From Gammaproteobacteria bacterium (GTDB lineage Bacteria; Pseudomonadota; Gammaproteobacteria; SZUA-229): a stretch of DNA of 10,925 nucleotides. This document shows positions 1 through 5,959 of this stretch, one piece after another (positions within the stretch are counted from its first letter, which is position 1; each line of letters begins with the position of its first letter). A program made the translations under genes and the position numbers. The notes under the pieces are model-generated. The model was given only the letters and a program-made list of their open reading frames with translations, was not told where the DNA came from and made no database searches. Location: NCBI GenBank assembly GCA_027858635.1, contig JAQICG010000245.1, forward strand, positions 1 through 10,925. Direction: 5' to 3'.

Positions 1-144
1 CGTCCTTGGCGTTTTTAGCGGGTATGTTTTGATTTTGACTTTGTCCACGTCCATCTGCGAACATTAGTTTACATTTTTGGTGTTTTTTGCGGGTATCATA
101 TCGAAACTATTTCGTTTTAATAATTGAAGAAGAAAGCAGTAATT
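1..144. other. AT-rich intergenic leader upstream of glmM
   Basis: No reading frame here looks like the tail of a known gene. In many relatives folP precedes glmM, but no FolP-like C-terminus is visible. The stretch is T-rich and carries an imperfect 20-bp direct repeat (listed separately). A TTTACA hexamer at 68-73 resembles a -35 box, but no -10 box stands at 16-18 bp from it; TATCAT at 94-99 is 20 bp away. A promoter for glmM is therefore plausible but not pinpointed. Confidence 0.5.
6..96 (+). repeat. Pair of imperfect 20-bp direct repeats before glmM
   Basis: The copies lie at 6-25 and 77-96 and share 18 of 20 bases. Each reads TTGG, then C or T, then GTTTTT, then A or T, then GCGGGTAT. 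They are 71 bp apart, which is not a multiple of three, so they are not a coding repeat. Each ends in TAT plus a T-rich stretch that could double as part of a -10 box (TATGTT, TATCAT). They could be two binding sites for a regulator or chance T-rich similarity; no known operator is recognised. Confidence 0.45.
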
Positions 145-1476
145 ATGACAAAAAAATATTTCGGCACGGACGGTATTCGCGGCAAGGTCGGTGAGGGTTT
201 GATGACTGCGGATCAGGTGCTCAAGTTAGGCTGGGCCGTGGGGAGGGTGTTGGCGTGTCAGGGCAAGAAGCTGGTGGTGATTGGCAAAGATACGCGTATT
301 TCAGGTTATATGTTTGAATCGGCGTTAGAGGCGGGACTGTCTGCGGCCGGGGTCGATGTGCGTTTGCTGGGGCCGATGCCTACGCCAGGAGTGGCTTATT
401 TGACGCGCACACTGCACGCCTCCGCTGGCGTGGTTATCAGTGCCTCGCACAATCCCTTCTACGATAACGGGCTGAAGTTTTTCTCTCCCGAGGGCTGCAA
501 ACTGGACGATGAGCTGGAGTATCAGATCGAAGCCATGTTTGAATCACCGATGACCACGGTAGATTCGTTCGAACTGGGCAAAGCGCAACGCGTACCCGAT
601 GCTCAGGGACGTTATATTGAGGCGTGCAAAGCCTCAATTCCTTTAACGAGCACTCTTGCCGGCATGAATATCGTAATTGACTGTGCGCATGGCGCAACCT
701 ACAACATTGCGCCACAGGTGCTGGAGGAGCTGGGCGCCAATGTGGTCAGCGAAGGCGCAGAGCCCGATGGCATCAATATTAATGCTTATCGCGGCTCCAC
801 CCATCCGGAATTCCTGCAACGTGCGGTGCTACAGCAGGGCGCGGATCTGGGTATTGCCCTGGACGGCGATGGTGATCGTATGCTCATGGTGGATGCGGAA
901 GGCGAGATCGTTGACGGCGATGAGCTGCTGTATATCATCGCACGCGCCCGACTGTACGCCGGTGATGACATTAAAGGCGTGGTCGGCACGCTGATGAGCA
1001 ATATGGGGCTGGAGCTTGCGGTCAAGGCCATGGGGCTGGAATTCGAACGCGCCGATGTAGGTGATCGCTATGTGCTCGAACGTCTCAAGGAGAAGGGCTG
1101 GGTGCTGGGCGGTGAGTCATCAGGGCATATTATCTGTCTGGATCGGACCACCACGGGTGATGGCATTGTCTCCGCCCTGCAGGTTTTGGCCTACTTGTCT
1201 GAAACTGGGCAGACCTTGCGTGAAGCGGGGGCAGGGATGAAAAAAATGCCAATGCTGATGATCAATGTCGCTTTCAAGGGCGACAGTCGTCCGCTCGAAT
1301 CTGAAAGTGTAAAACGGGCGGTGCAGCAGGCTGAAGAGCAGCTGCAAGATCGGGGCAGGGTGTTATTGCGGGCTTCAGGTACCGAGCCGTTGATTCGGGT
1401 CATGGTGGAATGTGAGGACGAAATGCTGGTTAATACGCTCACGCAGAAAATTGCCGATGCGGTGGCGGCGGCTTGA
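145..1476 (+). CDS. glmM: Phosphoglucosamine mutase GlmM
   Basis: GlmM is the cytoplasmic enzyme that converts glucosamine-6-phosphate to glucosamine-1-phosphate, the step between GlmS and GlmU on the way to UDP-GlcNAc for peptidoglycan and LPS. The protein is 443 aa, close to the 445 aa of E. coli. The N-terminal KYFGTDGIRG is diagnostic. The phosphoserine loop ISASHNP places the catalytic serine at S101. The metal-binding DGDGDR is at 240-245, the sugar-binding GESSGH at 323-328, and the phosphate-binding RASGTEPLIRVM at 409-420. A TTG at 124 would add seven residues (MKKKAVI), but the ATG at 145 matches family N-termini and has a purine-rich GAAGAAAG stretch upstream. No terminator is evident after the stop, and tpiA follows 128 bp downstream. 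Confidence 0.97.
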   Translation: MTKKYFGTDGIRGKVGEGLMTADQVLKLGWAVGRVLACQGKKLVVIGKDTRISGYMFESALEAGLSAAGVDVRLLGPMPTPGVAYLTRTLHASAGVVISASHNPFYDNGLKFFSPEGCKLDDELEYQIEAMFESPMTTVDSFELGKAQRVPDAQGRYIEACKASIPLTSTLAGMNIVIDCAHGATYNIAPQVLEELGANVVSEGAEPDGININAYRGSTHPEFLQRAVLQQGADLGIALDGDGDRMLMVDAEGEIVDGDELLYIIARARLYAGDDIKGVVGTLMSNMGLELAVKAMGLEFERADVGDRYVLERLKEKGWVLGGESSGHIICLDRTTTGDGIVSALQVLAYLSETGQTLREAGAGMKKMPMLMINVAFKGDSRPLESESVKRAVQQAEEQLQDRGRVLLRASGTEPLIRVMVECEDEMLVNTLTQKIADAVAAA

Positions 1477-1545
1477 TTTATAAGGCTTTGTTGTTGTGAT
1501 TGCAGGAATGTTTACTGCCGGCCGCTGATTAACGAGCTATCATTA

Positions 1546-1574
1546 TTGATTTATTGGGTGCCGACAGGTATCCT
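1546..1574 (+). promoter_or_regulatory. Candidate sigma-70 promoter for tpiA-secG
   Basis: TTGATT at 1546-1551 (four of six to consensus) and TATCCT at 1569-1574 (four of six) are separated by exactly 17 bp. Transcription would begin near 1581, about 24 bases before the tpiA ATG, leaving room for its GGAG ribosome site at 1595-1598. The rest of the 128-bp gap holds no gene and no clear terminator. Read-through from glmM remains possible. Confidence 0.42.
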
Positions 1575-1604
1575 TTGCCACCTTTGAATATAGCGGAGTA
1601 AGTA

Positions 1605-2357
1605 ATGCGCCAGCCTATGGTAGCGGGTAACTGGAAAATGAATGGTTCCAGTGACAGCATAAAAGAACTGATTACGGGTATAAAAGCAGGCGTCGGCGAA
1701 GCCAATGCTGAAGTCGTGGTGTGCCCTCCGTTTGTCTATATTCCCATGGTGGCAGAGGTTGTTGCAGGTACAGCGATTAAACTGGGCGCGCAAAATATGT
1801 GTGCTCAGGATGCAGGTGCCCATACTGGCGAAGTCTCCGGCCCCATGCTGAAAGATGTGGGCTGTGAGTATGTCATTATCGGTCATTCCGAGCGCCGCGC
1901 CATGTACGGCGAAACCGATGAAGTGACCGCTGATAAATACAGCGCCGTATTGAAGAATGGCCTCAAGCCCATCTTCTGTATTGGCGAAACACTGGAAGAG
2001 CGTGAGCAGGGCATTACTGAACAGGTCGTGGCTCACCAGCTGGATGCTATTTTAAAAACAGCGGGTGCCGCCTCTCTGGCCAATGCTGTGCTGGCTTACG
2101 AGCCGGTCTGGGCGATTGGCACCGGTAAAACGGCATCACCCGAGCAGGCGCAGGAAGTACACGCTTTTATTCGCAGTAAAATCGCGAAAGAAGATGCGGT
2201 CATTGCTGAAGGTCTGAGAATTTTATACGGCGGCAGCATGAATCCGGCGAATGCCGCGGAACTAAGATCACAGTCTGATATTGACGGTGGTTTGATCGGC
2301 GGCGCATCACTCAAGGCCGATGACTTTTTGGCTATTTGCGTAGCAGGACAAGGATAA
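1605..2357 (+). CDS. tpiA: Triosephosphate isomerase
   Basis: This cytoplasmic enzyme interconverts dihydroxyacetone phosphate and glyceraldehyde-3-phosphate in glycolysis and gluconeogenesis. The protein is 250 aa, the usual length for a bacterial TIM barrel. The catalytic residues are all visible: N9 and K11 in GNWKMN, H94 in IIGHSERR, and E166 in AYEPVWAIGTG. The last motif runs into the mobile loop 6, which closes over the substrate (about 167-177). The phosphate-gripping YGGS is at 208-211 and GGLIGGASL at 228-236. The ATG has a GGAG site six bases upstream. It is followed by secG after only 5 bp, so the two are probably co-transcribed, as in many Proteobacteria. Confidence 0.98.
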   Translation: MRQPMVAGNWKMNGSSDSIKELITGIKAGVGEANAEVVVCPPFVYIPMVAEVVAGTAIKLGAQNMCAQDAGAHTGEVSGPMLKDVGCEYVIIGHSERRAMYGETDEVTADKYSAVLKNGLKPIFCIGETLEEREQGITEQVVAHQLDAILKTAGAASLANAVLAYEPVWAIGTGKTASPEQAQEVHAFIRSKIAKEDAVIAEGLRILYGGSMNPANAAELRSQSDIDGGLIGGASLKADDFLAICVAGQG

Positions 2358-2362
2358 TTATT

Positions 2363-2749
2363 GTGAACTTAGACGTTATTTTACTGGTTTTACAGGTTTT
2401 TCTGGCGCTGGGCATCATTGCGCTAATACTTTTGCAGAAAGGCAAGGGCGCAGGCGAAGGTGCGGCCTTCGGTGGTGGCGGTGCTTCCACAGTATTCGGT
2501 GCCAGCGGCTCCTCCAACTTTTTAAGCAAGTCGACCGCCATTCTGGCTGTCTGCTTTTTTATCAATAGCCTGGCTTTGGCTTATCTGGCTGGAAATCGTG
2601 ATGATCCCACCAGCGTTATTGATACCATTGAGACACCCGCAGAAAGTAGAGTTGATACTAAACGTGAGGCAGATGCGATTGGTGGTGATAATGTACCGCC
2701 GGCCGTGGATGAGCCCGTCGAAAGCGATGTGCCACCTGCCGCAGATTAA
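2363..2749 (+). CDS. secG: Protein translocase subunit SecG
   Basis: SecG is the small inner-membrane subunit of the SecYEG channel; it assists SecA-driven protein export. From the GTG start the protein is 128 aa, somewhat longer than the 110 aa of E. coli. Two hydrophobic segments (about 3-24 and 57-76) flank the conserved glycine-rich loop beginning QKGKGAGEGAAFGGG at 25-39. The N-terminus after the start (NLDVILLVLQVFL) fits the family. The GTG at 2363 is chosen because AAGGA lies 8 bp upstream; an in-frame extension to 2336 would lie inside tpiA and add a charged leader. The C-terminal tail from about residue 78 is acidic and proline-containing, which is common but poorly conserved in this family. 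Confidence 0.95.
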   Translation: MNLDVILLVLQVFLALGIIALILLQKGKGAGEGAAFGGGGASTVFGASGSSNFLSKSTAILAVCFFINSLALAYLAGNRDDPTSVIDTIETPAESRVDTKREADAIGGDNVPPAVDEPVESDVPPAAD

Positions 2750-2750
2750 G

Positions 2751-2765
2751 ATAGAGCTCTATAAT
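2751..2765 (+). promoter_or_regulatory. Perfect -10 box within a 12-bp palindrome before tRNA-Leu
   Basis: TATAAT at 2760-2765 is a perfect sigma-70 -10 hexamer whose start point would fall near 2772, seven bases before the mature tRNA. The -35 region (around 2736-2742, CTGCCGC) is a poor match. The hexamer overlaps the perfect palindrome ATAGAGCTCTAT at 2751-2762, which begins one base after the secG stop codon. The tRNA may therefore have its own promoter as well as read-through from tpiA-secG. Confidence 0.45.
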
Positions 2766-2778
2766 ATAAAAGAATACA

Positions 2779-2863
2779 GCCGATGTGGTGGAATTGGTAG
2801 ACACGCACGCTTGAGGGGCGTGTGGCGCAAGCTGTGCCGGTTCGACTCCGGCCATCGGCACCA
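2779..2863 (+). tRNA. leuU: tRNA-Leu, anticodon GAG
   Basis: The 85-nt gene folds as a class II tRNA. The acceptor stem is GCCGATG paired with CATCGGC, followed by discriminator A and an encoded CCA. The D arm is GTG/CAC with a GG-containing loop. The anticodon stem CACGC/GCGTG encloses the loop TTGAGGG, giving anticodon GAG at 2813-2815, which reads CUC and CUU. A long variable arm (GGC-GCAA-GCT) is typical of leucine tRNAs, and the T arm is GCCGG-TTCGACT-CCGGC. E. coli leuU has the same anticodon and also lies directly after secG, which supports the identity. Confidence 0.97.
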
Positions 2864-2880
2864 AATTTGGTAATGGAAAG

Positions 2881-2899
2881 GGTGCTCTGGTAGAGTGCC
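2881..2899 (+). other. Short hairpin downstream of tRNA-Leu
   Basis: GGTGCTCT at 2881-2888 pairs with AGAGTGCC at 2892-2899 across a GGT loop: eight pairs including two G-U on the + strand RNA. No T-run follows, so it is not a classical intrinsic terminator. It may mark the end of the tRNA precursor or be chance. It also looks a little like a tRNA D arm, but no other tRNA part accompanies it. Confidence 0.35.
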
Positions 2900-2920
2900 T
2901 GACAAGGATAGTTAACATTA

Positions 2921-3080
2921 CCTGAATCCGTGGCTTAACCGCGGCGCCTGGCACAAGCTCTTGATTCCACAGCGGATCAAAAAATGCCCGCTTAACCTAA
3001 GGTTGAAGCTAAGATTTTTTGAAGCCCCTGTGAAACCAATATCTTGCACCATGCATCCACGTTTAAACCACGGTTTCAGG
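2921..3080. repeat. 160-bp imperfect palindrome, candidate MITE or structured RNA
   Basis: The left arm (2921-2998) and right arm (3000-3080) are inverted copies. Aligned by hand, 59 of 78 left-arm bases pair Watson-Crick, with three single-base bulges on the right arm (3005, 3022, 3054). The termini CCTGAA and TTCAGG are perfect inverted ends; similarity stops outside them. A6 (2979-2984) and T6 (3015-3020) mirror each other. The centre is AACCT-A-AGGTT. All eight transition mismatches become G-U pairs in a minus-strand transcript and none in a plus-strand one. Nearby ATTA motifs (2917-2920 and 3082-3085) could be a target duplication, but with one base offset. There is no transposase gene, so any mobility would be in trans. 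No named family (ERIC, REP, Correia) was recognised. Confidence 0.8.
2990..3020 (+). terminator. Weak terminator-like hairpin at palindrome centre, both strands
   Basis: GCTTAACC (2990-2997) pairs with GGTTGAAGC (3001-3009, one bulged G) across a TAA loop, and six T follow at 3015-3020. By symmetry the minus strand shows the same hairpin followed by six T (the A6 at 2979-2984). The five-base gap between stem and T-run and the short AT-containing stem make it a weak intrinsic terminator at best. It could reduce read-through from the tRNA transcript into nuoA. Confidence 0.3.
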
Positions 3081-3132
3081 AATTACAAAAAATAACGAGC
3101 TGGCTGAAAAGCGCTGATTTCGTGGAGTTGAA

Positions 3133-3492
3133 ATGCTAGAGAATTATTTGCCAGTACTGGTTTTTCTCGCTATTGGCTTAATGGTCGGTATCGGTCCCAT
3201 TTTTCTGGGTGGTTATTTGTTGGCGCCGCATAAGCCGGATACCGCCAAGAACTCGCCTTTCGAATGCGGTTTCGAAGCGTTTGAAGACTCGCGCATGAAA
3301 TTCGACGTGCGCTACTACCTGGTCGCTATTCTTTTTATCATCTTCGATCTGGAAATCGCCTTTCTTTTCCCTTGGGCCATCGTGCTGGATGAGATCGGCA
3401 TGTTCGGTATGGTCGCCATGGGCATCTTCCTGGGCATCCTGATTATCGGCTTTATCTACGAGTGGAAAAAAGGAGCGCTGGAATGGGAATAG
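3133..3492 (+). CDS. nuoA: NADH-quinone oxidoreductase subunit A
   Basis: NuoA (ND3 homologue) is an inner-membrane subunit of complex I next to the quinone chamber. The 119-aa protein has three hydrophobic segments (about 5-30, 61-85 and 88-109). The conserved loop NSPFECGFEAF is at 40-50; its cysteine C45 corresponds to the loop cysteine known from mitochondrial ND3. The segment RYYLVAILFIIFDLEIAFLF starts at 60 and contains the membrane acidic pair D72 and E74. The protein is shorter than E. coli NuoA (147 aa) and matches the compact form usual in beta- and many gammaproteobacteria. GGAG lies five bases before the ATG. This is the first gene of the nuo operon and overlaps nuoB by 10 bp. 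Confidence 0.97.
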   Translation: MLENYLPVLVFLAIGLMVGIGPIFLGGYLLAPHKPDTAKNSPFECGFEAFEDSRMKFDVRYYLVAILFIIFDLEIAFLFPWAIVLDEIGMFGMVAMGIFLGILIIGFIYEWKKGALEWE

Positions 3493-3959
3493 AAGGCAAA
3501 CTGGATAAAGGTTTTGTAACCACCTCCGCCGACTCTCTCATTAACTGGGCGCGCACCGGTTCGCTCTGGCCGATGACCTTTGGTCTGGCCTGCTGCGCGG
3601 TTGAAATGATGCAGGCGGGTGCTTCACGTTATGACCTCGACCGCTTCGGCATTCTGTTTCGCCCCAGCCCACGTCAGTCCGACGTCATGATTGTTGCCGG
3701 CACACTGTGCAACAAGATGGCACCGGCCCTGCGTAAAGTCTATGACCAGATGGCAGAGCCGCGTTGGGTGATCTCCATGGGATCATGCGCCAACGGCGGC
3801 GGTTACTATCATTATTCCTACTCGGTGGTGCGCGGTTGTGACCGAATTGTTCCTGTCGATATCTATGTTCCCGGTTGTCCGCCGACTGCAGAAGCGCTGC
3901 TCTACGGCATCATACAGTTGCAGAACAAGATTCGCCGCACCAATACCATTGCGCGCTAG
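3483..3959 (+). CDS. nuoB: NADH-quinone oxidoreductase subunit B, cluster N2 carrier
   Basis: NuoB (PSST homologue) holds [4Fe-4S] cluster N2, the last electron carrier before quinone, at the junction of the peripheral and membrane arms. The protein is 158 aa. The four N2 ligands are visible: the adjacent pair C37-C38 in FGLACCAVEM, C102 in SMGSCANGG, and C132 in VPGCPPT. The ATG at 3483 is preferred over an in-frame GTG at 3462 because AGGAG (3471-3475) sits seven bases before it and the product MGIEGKLDKGF fits the family. The start lies inside the end of nuoA, which suggests coupled translation. A 15-bp gap separates it from nuoC. Confidence 0.97.
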   Translation: MGIEGKLDKGFVTTSADSLINWARTGSLWPMTFGLACCAVEMMQAGASRYDLDRFGILFRPSPRQSDVMIVAGTLCNKMAPALRKVYDQMAEPRWVISMGSCANGGGYYHYSYSVVRGCDRIVPVDIYVPGCPPTAEALLYGIIQLQNKIRRTNTIAR

Positions 3960-3974
3960 TTTCCGGGAATCTTG

Positions 3975-4709
3975 ATGCCAACACCCATTCAACAATTATC
4001 GGATCGCTTGCAGCAGGCATTCGGGTCCATGTTGCAGTCCAGTATCATCGCCTTGAAAGAGCTGACCATTGAAGTCGCCCCCGAGGATCTATCCGCTGTC
4101 GCAACAACACTGCGAGATGACCCGCAGTTTGCCTTTGAGCAATTGATTGATGTTTGCGGTGTGGATTACTCTGAATACGGCGCCACTGAATGGGATACGG
4201 ATAAACCTTCGTCCACCGGTTTCAGCCGTGCCGCTACCGAATCCACCGGCGCGCGTTTGCGCTTTGGGGATGAGCCGGGCTATGTCAGCCATGAGCGCCC
4301 GCGATTCGCCGCGGTTTATCACCTGCTGTCGATTACCCATAATATCCGGCTGCGCCTGCGGGTTTATTGCGAGGATGAACATGCACCGAGGGTGCCATCG
4401 GTGATTACGGTATGGCCGGTAGCTAACTGGTTTGAGCGTGAAGCTTTTGACCTGTTCGGCATCATGTTTGAAGGTCACCCCGACCTGCGCCGCATTCTGA
4501 CCGACTACGGTTTTGTTGGTCATCCTTTCCGCAAGGATTTCCCGCTGATCGGGCATGTGGAAATGCGTTATGACGAAGCGCAGAAACGCGTTATCTATCA
4601 GCCTGTCAGTATCGAGCCGCGCGTGCTCGTGCCTCGTGTCATTCGTGAAGATACACACCATACCGAAACGGAAACTCCAGTAGCGAGTGCGGATAATTCT
4701 GATGCCTGA
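3975..4709 (+). CDS. nuoC: NADH-quinone oxidoreductase subunit C (30 kDa subunit)
   Basis: NuoC is a peripheral-arm subunit that packs against NuoD and has no cofactor. The 244-aa protein carries the 30-kDa-subunit signature from E154 (EREAFDLFGIMFEGHPDLRR), continuing into ILTDYGFVGHPFRKDFPL up to about residue 191. Residues about 70-108 form a polar segment, GATEWDTDKPSSTGF onward, of the kind seen between the first strands in beta/gammaproteobacterial NuoC. The C-terminus (about 225-244) is an acidic, probably disordered tail. A TTG immediately upstream (3972) is less likely than the ATG. It is separate from NuoD, whereas enterics have a fused NuoCD. The stop codon overlaps the nuoD start by 8 bp. 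Confidence 0.97.
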   Translation: MPTPIQQLSDRLQQAFGSMLQSSIIALKELTIEVAPEDLSAVATTLRDDPQFAFEQLIDVCGVDYSEYGATEWDTDKPSSTGFSRAATESTGARLRFGDEPGYVSHERPRFAAVYHLLSITHNIRLRLRVYCEDEHAPRVPSVITVWPVANWFEREAFDLFGIMFEGHPDLRRILTDYGFVGHPFRKDFPLIGHVEMRYDEAQKRVIYQPVSIEPRVLVPRVIREDTHHTETETPVASADNSDA

Positions 4710-5955
4710 GATTCGTAATTACACCTTGAACTTTGGTCCTCAGCATCCGGCTGCACACGGGGTGCTGCGACTGGTGCTGGAGATGGATGGCGAAGTCATT
4801 CAGCGCGCCGACCCGCACGTTGGTCTGCTGCATCGGGCCACCGAAAAACTGGTAGAGTCAAAGCCCTATAATCAGAGTATCGGTTACATGGATCGGCTCG
4901 ATTACGTCTCCATGATGTGTAACGAGCACAGCTATGTGCTGGCGATGGAAAAGATGTTGGGCGTGGAATGCCCTGAACGGGCGCAATACATCCGCGTGAT
5001 GTTCGATGAAATTACCCGCATTCTTAATCATCTGTTATGGATCGGAGCACATGCGCTGGATGTGGGGGCGATGACCATGTTCCTGTATGCATTTCGTGAG
5101 CGTGAAGATTTGATGGATGCCTACGAGGCGGTTTCCGGTGCGCGACTGCACGCTACCTACTATCGTCCCGGTGGTGTGGCGCGTGATATGCCCGACACCA
5201 TGCCGCAGTACAAGACATCGAAGTGGCACAATAAACGTGAAGTCGGCAAGCTCAACGAGAACCGTCAGGGTTCACTGCTCGACTTTCTAGAAGACTTTAC
5301 CGACCGCTTCCCCAAATGCGTTGATGAATACGAAACCCTGCTCACCGATAACCGTATATGGAAGCAGCGTACCGTTGATATCGGTATTGTCACGCCGGAG
5401 CGCGCCCTGGCACTGGGCTTCACCGGACCGATGCTGCGCGGCTCCGGCATTGCCTGGGACCTGCGCAAGAAGCAACCATACGAAGTTTATGATCGCATGG
5501 ATTTCGACATTCCCATCGGCACCAACGGCGACTGTTATGATCGTTATCTGGTGCGCATTGAAGAGTTCCGCCAGTCCAATCGCATCATCAAACAATGCAT
5601 TAAATGGCTGCGCGAAAATGAAGGCCCGGTGATGTTGCAGGATCATAAGGTTACTCCGCCTAGTCGCGAAGGCATGAAGGCGGATATGGAAGCGCTGATC
5701 CATCATTTCAAACTGTTCACCGAAGGATTCTGCCTGCCTGAGGGCGAGGCATATGCCGCAGTTGAGCACCCCAAAGGCGAATTCGGCATTTACCTGGTTT
5801 CCGACGGCGCGAACAAACCCTACCGTATGAAGATTCGCGCGCCCGGTTTTGTGCATATTTCCGCTTTGGATGAAATGACCCGGGGTCACATGCTGGCCGA
5901 TGTGGTCGCCATTATCGGCACCCAGGACATCGTGTTTGGTGAGGTGGATCGTTAA
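4702..5955 (+). CDS. nuoD: NADH-quinone oxidoreductase subunit D (49 kDa subunit)
   Basis: NuoD is related to the large subunit of [NiFe] hydrogenases and, with NuoB, forms the quinone-reduction pocket of complex I. The 417-aa length is normal. The N-terminal NFGPQHPAAHG contains H19, and LDY contains Y68; by family comparison these are the histidine and tyrosine that bind the quinone head group. Other family segments are GLLHRATEKLVE (41-52), GSGIAWDLRK (247-256) and the C-terminal DIVFGEVDR. The ATG at 4702 gives the conserved N-terminus; an extension to 4687 would add five residues inside nuoC. nuoE follows after 4 bp. Confidence 0.98.
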   Translation: MPEIRNYTLNFGPQHPAAHGVLRLVLEMDGEVIQRADPHVGLLHRATEKLVESKPYNQSIGYMDRLDYVSMMCNEHSYVLAMEKMLGVECPERAQYIRVMFDEITRILNHLLWIGAHALDVGAMTMFLYAFREREDLMDAYEAVSGARLHATYYRPGGVARDMPDTMPQYKTSKWHNKREVGKLNENRQGSLLDFLEDFTDRFPKCVDEYETLLTDNRIWKQRTVDIGIVTPERALALGFTGPMLRGSGIAWDLRKKQPYEVYDRMDFDIPIGTNGDCYDRYLVRIEEFRQSNRIIKQCIKWLRENEGPVMLQDHKVTPPSREGMKADMEALIHHFKLFTEGFCLPEGEAYAAVEHPKGEFGIYLVSDGANKPYRMKIRAPGFVHISALDEMTRGHMLADVVAIIGTQDIVFGEVDR

Positions 5956-5959
5956 GTTT

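Larger units (their letters stand above)
2864..3132. other. 269-bp gene-free spacer between tRNA-Leu and nuoA
   Basis: No plausible coding sequence or further tRNA is seen. The stretch starts with ACCAAATTTGGT, a 12-bp perfect palindrome formed with the tRNA CCA end (2860-2871). Next come a small hairpin (2881-2899), the large palindrome at 2921-3080, and an A-rich leader ending in the nuoA ribosome site GGAG (3124-3127, five bases before the ATG). The complex I promoter should lie here, but no convincing -35/-10 pair was found. It may use weak boxes or be served by read-through. Confidence 0.7.

Noticed and set aside
1517..1524. GCCGGCCG in the glmM-tpiA gap as a terminator stem
   Set aside because: It is a short GC palindrome without a usable loop and without a following T-run.
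1551..2036. 161-codon open frame on the minus strand over tpiA
   Set aside because: It overlaps the catalytic part of tpiA antisense, and its composition (many Cys, His and Phe) is typical of a shadow frame.
2841..2871. tRNA 3' end as a phage or island attachment site
   Set aside because: No integrase gene and no second copy of the tRNA end occurs downstream; the next genes are the core nuo operon.
2658..2954. 98-codon minus-strand frame covering secG end, the tRNA and part of the palindrome
   Set aside because: It runs through a tRNA gene and half of a palindrome, so it cannot be a conserved protein.
1530..3101. Nine-base TAACGAGCT shared by the tpiA leader (1530-1538) and the nuoA leader (3093-3101)
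   Set aside because: A single 9-mer match at different distances from the start codons is weak evidence; no extension of the similarity is seen.
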